From the NCBI GenBank assembly GCA_014444615.1, contig PVXE01000001.1:124001-188000 (forward strand): a stretch of 64,000 bases of DNA, written 5' to 3'. This DNA comes from Tagaea sp. CACIAM 22H2 (GTDB lineage Bacteria > Pseudomonadota > Alphaproteobacteria > CACIAM-22H2). Positions 57,468 through 64,000 of the stretch are shown here, in pieces. The stretch's first letter is position 1; each line of letters starts with the position of its first letter. The notes below the pieces were generated by a model. That model had not been told where the DNA came from, did not search any database, and was given only the letters and a program-made list of their open reading frames with translations. Made by a program: the position numbers and the translations under genes.

Positions 57468-58472
57468 TCAGCTCCGCTTATTCGTGATCCGCGGATCGAT
57501 CAGCGGATAGATAAGGTCGAGAATGAACATCGTCAGCGCGATCGACATCGACAGGATCAGAACGATCCCCTGGATAACGAAGAAATCCTTGCTCTGGATC
57601 GCCTGATAGAGCCGGTAGCCCATCCCCGGATAGGAGAAGATCACCTCGACCAGAATGGCGCCCGAGACGAGATGGCCGAGGGTGAGGGCGAGTTTGGTGA
57701 GTTGGGGCAGCAGCGCGTTGCGCACCGCGTACCACAGGAAGATGCGCCGCTGCGACAGGCCCTTGGCCTCCGCGAGCATGATGTAATCCTCGCCCAGCAC
57801 CGACACGATCATGCCGCGCATGCCGATCGCCCAGGCGCCGATCTGCGCCAGGATGATCGACAAGGCGGGCAATGTCGCATGCCAAGCGATGCCCAGGATT
57901 GTCGCGGCGTCGAAGCCCGGCGTCATGTCGAAGGGGAAGCCGCCGCCGGCGGGAAAGATGCGATAGACGATTGCGCCGACGAACAACAGCACGACGCCGA
58001 TCAAGAAGTACGGGATCGCCGACAGGACGAGGAACGGGGCGGCGAACCAGCCGATCCAGCGCGGCACCCGCGGCCAGGCAAGCATCCCGCCCATCAACGT
58101 GCCGACCGCGAAGCTGAGCAGCGTCGCCATGCCGAGCAAGCCCAGCGTCCAGGGCATCGCGGCGGCGATACTCTCGCCCACGCGCTCGGGATAGTTGGCC
58201 AGCGAGAAGCCGAGATCGAGGCGCAGCACCATGCCCCAATAGTCGAGATATTGGCGCCATACCGGCTGATCCAAGCCGAAGCGCGCGCGATAGCTTTCGA
58301 CGATCGCCTTCACGTCGCCGATCGACCCGCTGGAGGTCGAGATCAACTGGTTGAGCTGTTGCTCGACAGGGTCGCCGGGGGTCAACCGGGGCAGGGCGAA
58401 ATTGATCGACACCGCCAGCACGAAGACCAGCAGCGTGATCGAAAATCGCCGGATCACGTAGTCGAGATACAT
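57468..58472 (-). CDS. ABC transporter permease, DppB-like
   Basis: A 334-residue inner-membrane permease. It begins MYLDYVIRRFSITLLVFVLA and has RLTPGDPVEQ in the first loop, as DppB/OppB proteins do. The coupling loop is EAKGLSQRRIFLWYAVRNAL, followed by EVIFSYPGMGYRLYQAIQSK. It pairs with the DppC-like permease 2 nt downstream. Confidence 0.9.
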   Translation of the reverse strand: MYLDYVIRRFSITLLVFVLAVSINFALPRLTPGDPVEQQLNQLISTSSGSIGDVKAIVESYRARFGLDQPVWRQYLDYWGMVLRLDLGFSLANYPERVGESIAAAMPWTLGLLGMATLLSFAVGTLMGGMLAWPRVPRWIGWFAAPFLVLSAIPYFLIGVVLLFVGAIVYRIFPAGGGFPFDMTPGFDAATILGIAWHATLPALSIILAQIGAWAIGMRGMIVSVLGEDYIMLAEAKGLSQRRIFLWYAVRNALLPQLTKLALTLGHLVSGAILVEVIFSYPGMGYRLYQAIQSKDFFVIQGIVLILSMSIALTMFILDLIYPLIDPRITNKRS

Positions 58473-58503
58473 GAATCGAGCCTTGGCGGGTGTGCGTCGG
58501 GGT

Positions 58504-59706
58504 TCAGACGCGAAGGCGGTCGAGCACGGCGTCGGTCAATTCCAGACCGAAGCCGGGCGCGTCGTTGGGCACCAGCCAGCCGTTCTCCGGCACGCGCATG
58601 CCGGGGAACACGATCGTTTCGATCAGCGGCACGCCGGGCCCGCCGCCGACGAAGTATTCGCCCCATTGGACATTGGGCATGGCGAAGGAGAAATGCTGCC
58701 CGTAGGGCGTGTTCATGCCCGCGTGCAGGATCACCGGAATGCCCGCCGCCTCTGCCAGATGCGCGATGCGCATGCAGCCGGTAAAGCCGCAAGCCCAAGC
58801 GATGTCGGGCTGAAAAATATCGGCGACGCGTTTGGCGGCGGCGTAAGCGAAGGTCTGCGGCACATACCAATGTTCGCCGGTGGCCAAAGTCTGCCAGGGC
58901 AGGCGCGCGCGCAGCGCCTCGTGCGACAGCAGATCCTCCGGCGTCAGGCAATCTTCGATCCATTTGAGACCGTAGGGCCGCAGTCGTTCGGCCATGCGCA
59001 CGCCGAACTCTACGTCGAAGGCCATCCAGCAATCGAGCATCAGCTCGACGTCGCGGCCGATCTGCTCGCGCGTCTTGGCGACGAGTTCCTCGTTGCGGTT
59101 GATTGCGTCGAGCCCGTCGGCCACACCATAAGGGCAGGCGAGTTTCGTCGCCTTGAAGCCGAGCTCCATATGCCAATCGGTATCGTTGCCGGTGGCGTAG
59201 CAGAATTGACGCTCGCGCGCCGGGCCGCCGGCGAGTTCATAGACCGGCACGTCCAGGATCTTGCCTTTGAGATCCCACAAGGCGAGATCGACGGCGCTGA
59301 TCGCGTAGGAGGCGATTCCGGCCGCGCTATACGGCGAGGCGGCACGCATCATCATGTCCCACAGGCGGTCGATGGCGAAAGCGTTCTCGCCGATCAGCAG
59401 CGGCGCCAGATGGTCGTTGATAAGGTCGATCACCGGCTGGCCGTAGCGCGACACGCCGAAGCCCCAGCTGCCGTCGGAGGCGCGCACGATGCACGCGACG
59501 GACGGGAAATTCGGGCGCCACAATGTGCGCATACGCTTGAAACGCGGATAGCGCGACATCGGGCCGGCGACTTCCTGGTCCTTGGTCCAGGGCGCGCGAC
59601 GCGCTTTGGTCGGCGTGCGGTTGAAGCTCTCCATATAGGTCGCACCCACCATCTCGTTCTTGATGGCGAAGGCTTTGATTTCGACGATCGTCGGGTGCTT
59701 GGGCAT
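58504..59706 (-). CDS. L-rhamnonate-dehydratase-like enolase-superfamily enzyme
   Basis: A 400-residue protein with the enolase-superfamily capping domain (1-140) and barrel. Metal ligands are D225 (LMLDCWM), E251 (LKWIEDCL) and E278 (TGEHW). D301 in DIFQPDIAW and H328 in ILHAGMNTPYGQH fit the His-Asp dyad of acid-sugar dehydratases. LMLDCWM, LKWIE-CL and the DI-QPD spacing match RhmD. It differs from E. coli RhmD around the catalytic histidine, so L-fuconate, L-lyxonate or L-mannonate are alternatives. It lies between the binding-protein and DppB genes, which suggests uptake and breakdown of the same sugar acid or deoxysugar. Confidence 0.78.
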   Translation of the reverse strand: MPKHPTIVEIKAFAIKNEMVGATYMESFNRTPTKARRAPWTKDQEVAGPMSRYPRFKRMRTLWRPNFPSVACIVRASDGSWGFGVSRYGQPVIDLINDHLAPLLIGENAFAIDRLWDMMMRAASPYSAAGIASYAISAVDLALWDLKGKILDVPVYELAGGPARERQFCYATGNDTDWHMELGFKATKLACPYGVADGLDAINRNEELVAKTREQIGRDVELMLDCWMAFDVEFGVRMAERLRPYGLKWIEDCLTPEDLLSHEALRARLPWQTLATGEHWYVPQTFAYAAAKRVADIFQPDIAWACGFTGCMRIAHLAEAAGIPVILHAGMNTPYGQHFSFAMPNVQWGEYFVGGGPGVPLIETIVFPGMRVPENGWLVPNDAPGFGLELTDAVLDRLRV

Positions 59707-59745
59707 GGGCCTGACCGGGGAGAGTGGGAAATGGAGAGGGCGGGA

Positions 59746-59775
59746 AGCGGGGATGCCGTCGCCGGCACCCCCGCT
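59746..59775 (-). promoter_or_regulatory. Hairpin between binding-protein and dehydratase genes
   Basis: AGCGGGG pairs with CCCCGCT and TGCCG with CGGCA around a 4-nt loop, with one mismatch. It sits just after the binding-protein stop in the transcript and has no T tract. Like the hairpin at 3475-3506, it may protect the binding-protein mRNA or reduce read-through. Confidence 0.55.
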
Positions 59776-59798
59776 CCGTTACGCAACGCGCAGGGTCG

Positions 59799-61565
59799 TC
59801 AGCGCGTCGGGCGCAGGCGATGGATCACCAGCGCGAAGCCTTCCCATGGCGGGAACGGCGCCACGTAGGGCTCCTTCGCGTTGGGCCAGCCGGTCCAGTA
59901 GGTGTAGTTGAACGCCAGCGTGTGGAATTCCTCGGCCAGCGTGATTTCCGGAATGTCGCGCATATAGATGCGCGTGGCTTGGCGCACCAGTTCGACATAG
60001 GCCGGATCATTGGACGACGGCTTCATCGCCTCCAGCTTGTCGATGATCGCGTCGTATTCCGGGTTTTCGTAGCGCGTCGGCGCGCGTTGATCGCGGACCT
60101 TCTCGCCCGGCTTGGCGGAATATTTCGTGTGGAAATGTTCCAGCGTCTGCCAAGGATCGTAAAGGCTGCCGCAATGCGTGCCGTGCGACAGGTCGAAATT
60201 GCCGACCGTCGTGGCTTCCGACAGCGCGGTGCGCTGCTGGGCGTTGTTGACGACGTCGAACCCGGCGTTGCGCAGCTGCTGGGTCAGGACGGGACCTTGC
60301 GGATCGCCCTGCACGGTCGACAGCGCGATCTGCCAGGCCGAACCGTCCGGCTTCGCCCAGAAGCCGTTGGCGCCCTTCTTGTAGCCGCGCGAGGTCATCA
60401 GCCTGTTGACCTCCGCGAGGTCCAAGCGATCGATGCGGTCGGCGTCGAGCAGATCCTTCAGCTTGGGCAGATAGGCGGTGAGGCCCTGAAACGACGACAT
60501 CGGCAGCGACGCGGGCAGGACGGAGCCTTCCAGCGCCAGATCGATCAATTGCTTGCGGTCGATCGAGAAGTTCAACGCGCGGCGGATCGCCACGTCGTTG
60601 AACGGCGCCTTCTGCGTGTTGATGCGGATGGCGAATGTGCAGCCGTCGGCACCACCCCAGATCGGGCCGGTCTCGTTCCAGGCGCGCAATCCGCGATTTT
60701 GGTTGCGGATCGCTTCGAACGTGCCGGGCTGGATCGAGCGGCCCATATCGACTTGGCCGCTGGCGTAGAGCTGCGGCATCGCCTGTTCGGTCGCCGGGAT
60801 GTAGACGACGCGCTGAACCTGCGGCATTTCCTTCGCCACGCCGCGCTGCACGGCCCACCAGCTATCGCGTCGGTCGTAGAACAGCGAGTTCGCGTCGCTC
60901 TTCACCAGCTTGTAGGGGCCTGTACCCACCGGCCAGCCTTTGGCGAGGTCGAAATTGGCGAAGGTCTTGGGATCCTGGCCTTCCCAAATATGTTTGGGAA
61001 CCACGACGAAGCGGCCGGCCTGGCCGGTCGCGAGATAGTCCTGCGCCCAGCGCGGGCCGGGCTTGTTGAGCTTTACCACCACGGTCAGCGGATCGGTGGC
61101 CGCGGCCGAGGCGACCCATTCCTTGATCGCCGAGGATTGGACCAGATCGGGCGCCGATGCGATCAGCATGTTGAAGGTGAAGACGACGTCGTCGGCCGTG
61201 AAGGGCTTCCCGTCGCTCCAGGTCGCGCCTTCGCGAAGTTTGATCGTGACCTCGCGGTTATCCGCACTCTGCGTCCAGCCGGTCGCGAGCCAGGGGATGA
61301 TCTCGTTGGCGACGTGGTTCGTGTAGAACAGCTGCTCGTACACCGTGTAATGCAGGCTGTTGCGCTGATGCAGCAGCACGCCGGCATAGGGGTTGAAGTT
61401 CGTCGTCGCGGGAACCTGGTTGTAGAAGTCCCAGCCTTGGGTGATGAGCGTCCGGTTGCGCGGCACGTCGGGCACGTTCTGCGCGACGGCGGTTCCCGCC
61501 GCCAACGCCAGAACGGCGGCGGCGGTCATCCGCCAGCGCACGCGCGTCTTTGTTAGGTCGAGCAT
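59799..61565 (-). CDS. ABC transporter substrate-binding protein, family 5 (peptide/oligosaccharide type)
   Basis: A 588-residue periplasmic binding protein. The signal peptide (TAAAVLALAAGTAVAQ) is cleaved after AVA, and GGGAGGAG precedes the ATG. Family 5 landmarks are LATGWTQSADNREVTIKLRE, ATWSDGKPFTADDVVFTFNM and GTGPYKLV. Despite the peptide-transporter family name, many alphaproteobacterial and Thermotoga relatives bind oligosaccharides. The rhmD-like gene directly downstream points to a rhamnose- or deoxysugar-containing ligand. It starts the operon 61565-53075. Confidence 0.88.
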   Translation of the reverse strand: MLDLTKTRVRWRMTAAAVLALAAGTAVAQNVPDVPRNRTLITQGWDFYNQVPATTNFNPYAGVLLHQRNSLHYTVYEQLFYTNHVANEIIPWLATGWTQSADNREVTIKLREGATWSDGKPFTADDVVFTFNMLIASAPDLVQSSAIKEWVASAAATDPLTVVVKLNKPGPRWAQDYLATGQAGRFVVVPKHIWEGQDPKTFANFDLAKGWPVGTGPYKLVKSDANSLFYDRRDSWWAVQRGVAKEMPQVQRVVYIPATEQAMPQLYASGQVDMGRSIQPGTFEAIRNQNRGLRAWNETGPIWGGADGCTFAIRINTQKAPFNDVAIRRALNFSIDRKQLIDLALEGSVLPASLPMSSFQGLTAYLPKLKDLLDADRIDRLDLAEVNRLMTSRGYKKGANGFWAKPDGSAWQIALSTVQGDPQGPVLTQQLRNAGFDVVNNAQQRTALSEATTVGNFDLSHGTHCGSLYDPWQTLEHFHTKYSAKPGEKVRDQRAPTRYENPEYDAIIDKLEAMKPSSNDPAYVELVRQATRIYMRDIPEITLAEEFHTLAFNYTYWTGWPNAKEPYVAPFPPWEGFALVIHRLRPTR

Positions 61566-61627
61566 CGGTCTCCTCCCGGGAGAGCGGGCCGGGCGTTATC
61601 ACGGCACCATTGCCATGGCCGCCGGCC

Positions 61628-61656
61628 GGTTATATTATGGTTCATAACCGTGAACC
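61628..61656. promoter_or_regulatory. Overlapping dyads, IclR operator candidate
   Basis: GGTTCA at 61639-61644 and TGAACC at 61651-61656 form one inverted repeat. GGTTAT at 61628-61633 and ATAACC at 61644-61649 form a second, interleaved one. They lie between the divergent iclR-type and binding-protein genes, 17 bp before the regulator start. Confidence 0.55.
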
Positions 61657-61672
61657 GCAGTTCAGAAAGAAT

Positions 61673-62575
61673 ATGGCAATGCCGCCCAAGGGTCAAGGTG
61701 CTGCCGCCGCATCCGACAAGCCGGTCAAATCCGCCGACCGCGTTTTCGATCTGATCGAAGCGATCGGCGCGACGCGCGATGGGATGACGTTCCCCGATCT
61801 TCAGACCGCGCTTGGAATTCCCAAAAGCAGCCTTTTCGCGCTGCTCGAATCGGTGGCGGCGCGCGGCTATCTGGAACTCGACGATGCCAGCCGGCGCTGG
61901 CGCTTGGGCATGCGGGTATGGGAGGCGGGGCAAGCCTATGCGCGCCAGCACGAATTGCTGCGCCACGCCGAATCGGTGATGCGCGAGGTGGTCGGCGCGA
62001 TCAACGAAACGATCCAGCTCGCGCGTCTCGACGGCAACGAGAACGTCTATATCGCCAAGGTCGACAGCACGCATCCGCTGCGCCTGCAATCGGATGTCGG
62101 CGGGCGGTTGATGGCGCATGCGACGGGGTTGGGCAAAACGCTGCTCGCCGAATTGCCCGACGTGGACGTTAAGGCGTTGTTCGCGAAGTCCGGCTTGCCG
62201 CGCATGACCGAGAACACGCTGACCAGCTTCAAAGCGCTGTTGGGCGAACTGGCCGCCACGCGCGCGCGCGGCTTCGGCATCGACAACGCGGAGTACACGC
62301 ACGGCGTCTTCTGCTTGGCCGCTCCGATCCGAACGGGGGCCGGGCCGGCGCAATTGGCGCTCAGCATCACCGTGCCGACCTTGCGTGCATCGGTCGATGG
62401 CTTGGCGGCGGCGCTGGCCGCGCTCGCCAAAGCCTGCGTCGATATCGGCACGCGCGCGGGCGGGCCGGCCCCCGATCCCAAACTCGCCCGGCTGGTCAAT
62501 CCCGCGGCTTCGCGTGCGGCGATCGAAGATCTGCATCATTGCAAGCGCTACAAGCTGCCCTTCGCGCCGGGCTGA
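61673..62575 (+). CDS. IclR-family transcriptional regulator
   Basis: A 300-residue regulator. The N-terminal winged helix reads SADRVFDLIEAIGATRDGMT then FPDLQTALGIPKSSLFALLE. The IclR effector domain follows (HATGLGKTLLAELP, RARGFGIDNAEYTHGVFCLA, LALSITVP). It is divergent from the sugar importer-dehydratase operon and probably controls it. ATG 61673 is followed by another ATG at 61679; the upstream ribosome-binding site is weak for both. The last 28 nt overlap the convergent mutarotase gene. Confidence 0.88.
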   Translation: MAMPPKGQGAAAASDKPVKSADRVFDLIEAIGATRDGMTFPDLQTALGIPKSSLFALLESVAARGYLELDDASRRWRLGMRVWEAGQAYARQHELLRHAESVMREVVGAINETIQLARLDGNENVYIAKVDSTHPLRLQSDVGGRLMAHATGLGKTLLAELPDVDVKALFAKSGLPRMTENTLTSFKALLGELAATRARGFGIDNAEYTHGVFCLAAPIRTGAGPAQLALSITVPTLRASVDGLAAALAALAKACVDIGTRAGGPAPDPKLARLVNPAASRAAIEDLHHCKRYKLPFAPG

Positions 62576-62916
62576 GCAATCAGACGGAATTGCCGCGACA
62601 GCGTTTCGCGGTAGGGGAAGTCGCCTTCCATCTCCAGCACGTCGGCCATATGGACGCGCCAGCGCACCATCACGGCTTCGCCTTCCGGCGTGGGACCTTG
62701 GCCGCGCCGGCGGATCTGATGCGCGAACAGCAATCGCGTGGGAGCGTGCAGCCAAATCTCGTAATGCAGGATGCCGGCGGCGAGCAGGGCGGTTTTCATT
62801 TCCGGCCAGAGTTCGTCGTGGCGGCGCAGATATTCGGCTTCCTTGCCTTCGCGCACGCGCAGGGCGAAGCCAAAGGTCTCGAGTTCCGAATCGTCGGCGG
62901 CGATCAGCGCGGTCAT
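62548..62916 (-). CDS. L-rhamnose-mutarotase-like protein
   Basis: A 122-residue protein of the RhaM/RhaU mutarotase family. FALRVREGKEAEYLRRHDELWP has the characteristic RRHxxxWPE with candidate catalytic H33, followed by LLAAGILHYEIWLHAPTRLL and LFAHQIRR, then MADVLEME near the C-terminus. The enzyme interconverts alpha and beta anomers of 6-deoxysugars. It strongly supports a deoxysugar substrate for the whole module. Its stop overlaps the IclR gene tail. Confidence 0.82.
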   Translation of the reverse strand: MTALIAADDSELETFGFALRVREGKEAEYLRRHDELWPEMKTALLAAGILHYEIWLHAPTRLLFAHQIRRRGQGPTPEGEAVMVRWRVHMADVLEMEGDFPYRETLSRQFRLIAQPGAKGSL

Positions 62917-63986
62917 CGCGGCGCCTCCGCCCGGCCGATCGGTTTGGGTTTGCCGCCATCGGCCGCCGAAGCGAGCAACGCCGCGATCACGCCGGTCGCC
63001 GTGGCGCCGGTCTCGCCCGGCGAACGGTTGAGCGATGCGTCACCGCCCAAGGCGAGATCGACCAAAGCTTCGACCGGTCCGCGCCCGTGATAGATCCATT
63101 CGCCGTCGGCGATCGACAGCTTGCGCACCGTGCCGTCGTCGCGGCGGATCTCGCACCAATCGCGATCGAACTCGGCGGTCAGCATGCCTTCGCGCCCCGC
63201 CAGAAAGACGCGCATCAAGCCGCGATTGCCCTGCGGCATCGCAGCGGCCCCCGACAGGCTGCCGACCGCACCGCCCTTGAACTTCACGCTGCCCGAGACG
63301 GCGAGATCCACGACCTCGCGCCCGAAAGCGTGGGCGGACACTTCTTCCGGCTCCAGCCCGGTCAGCCACAGCAGCAGCGGCACGGCGTGCGACATTTGCC
63401 CCCAGGCGAAACCGCCACCCTTGGCGGGGTCCTGCCAAGTCGCGCGCTCGGGCCGGAAGAAGGTCGTTTGCCAGCTGTTCAGGCCGCGGTCGCCATGGAA
63501 CACGTCGCGCGTCGCGGAGATGAAGCTCACCATCGCGTGTTCGATCGGGCCGATCACGCCGTCGGCGATCATTTTGCGCAGCTCGGGCAGATGCGGCAGA
63601 TATTGATAGCCGTTGACGATCAGCAACTGCACGCCGCGCCTGCGCGCACGGTCGACCAGATCCCAGGCCTGCGCGGGATCGAGCGTCATCGGCTTTTCGC
63701 ACAACACATGCGCACCGATCTCGATCGCCGCACTGGCGTGCTCGTAATGCAGATGATGCGGCGAGGAAACGACGACGATCTCGGGCTTGCGCGCCAGTAC
63801 CTCGCGATAATCCTGCGAAGCGTAGGCGAAACCGAAATGATCGCGCACGCGCGCGAGCTCCTCGGCGCCCAGGCGCGACACGCCGTCGAGGATGACTTCC
63901 GGCCGCGCTTTGAGCGTGGGGATATGGTTCTGCGCCCCATACCAGCCCGCACCGATGACCGAGGCGCGGATTCTCTTCGTCGTCAT
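62913..63986 (-). CDS. Gfo/Idh/MocA-family oxidoreductase
   Basis: A 357-residue NAD(P)-dependent sugar oxidoreductase. The Rossmann motif VIGAGWYGAQNHIP is at the N-terminus, the family motif HVLCEKPMTLD carries the catalytic EKP lysine, and the C-terminal half is an alpha/beta substrate domain. It starts at ATG 63986 with 14 nt left before the window edge and overlaps the mutarotase by 4 nt. It may oxidise the incoming sugar or a derived ketose. It could continue an operon whose earlier genes are outside the window. Confidence 0.85.
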   Translation of the reverse strand: MTTKRIRASVIGAGWYGAQNHIPTLKARPEVILDGVSRLGAEELARVRDHFGFAYASQDYREVLARKPEIVVVSSPHHLHYEHASAAIEIGAHVLCEKPMTLDPAQAWDLVDRARRRGVQLLIVNGYQYLPHLPELRKMIADGVIGPIEHAMVSFISATRDVFHGDRGLNSWQTTFFRPERATWQDPAKGGGFAWGQMSHAVPLLLWLTGLEPEEVSAHAFGREVVDLAVSGSVKFKGGAVGSLSGAAAMPQGNRGLMRVFLAGREGMLTAEFDRDWCEIRRDDGTVRKLSIADGEWIYHGRGPVEALVDLALGGDASLNRSPGETGATATGVIAALLASAADGGKPKPIGRAEAPR

Positions 63987-64000
63987 GCGTGTTTCTTTCG

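Overview
The window looks like part of the chromosome of a GC-rich alphaproteobacterium, probably Rhodospirillales-like. The evidence is the strong GC bias at third codon positions, tight ATGA and GTGA overlaps between genes, many Ugp/Mal-type ABC importers, and an N-type ATPase operon in the order atpDCQRBEFAG. No rRNA gene, intact tRNA gene, CRISPR array, transposase, integrase or phage gene was seen. The region reads as accessory, catabolic and sensory DNA rather than a housekeeping core.

Left part (1-19.6 kb). After the 5' end of a lipoprotein gene (minus strand, cut by the window edge) and a possible small secreted protein come two carbohydrate-type ABC modules. The first (963-13232) has a binding protein, two permeases and an ATPase, followed by three SnoaL-fold proteins (one of them divergent), a HisD-family dehydrogenase resembling the sulfopropanediol dehydrogenase group, an SDR, a LacI regulator, a bicupin and a MetE-core methyltransferase. 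Its substrate is unknown and it may be an undescribed catabolic pathway. The second (13635-19364) has a DeoR regulator, ATPase, UgpB-like binding protein, two permeases and an inositol-monophosphatase-family phosphatase.

Middle part (19.6-34.1 kb). This holds a DoxX/LysR divergent pair, an ECF sigma factor with a large C-terminal extension plus its YciI-like partner, and a DevBCA/MacAB-like export system facing a TetR regulator across a 9-bp inverted repeat. Next is a LacI-controlled importer whose operon also encodes an argininosuccinate-lyase-superfamily lyase; two palindromic LacI-type operators are visible.

Sensory and energy block (34.8-53.0 kb). An MCP and a histidine kinase with a LOV-like PAS domain lacking the photoactive cysteine stand on one side. 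An MCP and a PAS-PAS-GGDEF-EAL protein stand on the other. Between them, on the minus strand, twelve nearly contiguous or overlapping genes form one apparent operon: motA-like, motB-like, a degenerate EAL-like protein, then the whole N-ATPase set. Placing stator-like genes in front of an N-ATPase is the most striking arrangement here.

Right part (53.1-64 kb). This is a deoxysugar catabolic module: SDR, amidohydrolase-type lactonase, L-rhamnonate-dehydratase-like enolase, rhamnose mutarotase and a Gfo/Idh oxidoreductase. It is fed by a peptide/oligosaccharide-type (Dpp-like) ABC importer and faces an IclR regulator.

These modules are separated by copies (some decayed) of a repeat that ends in a tRNA-3'-end-like sequence followed by a terminator, at about 0.8, 19.5, 34.0 and 53.0 kb. 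This suggests serial insertion of islands at a tRNA gene outside the window, although no integrase is present. All functional calls rest on reading motifs by eye, with no database search.
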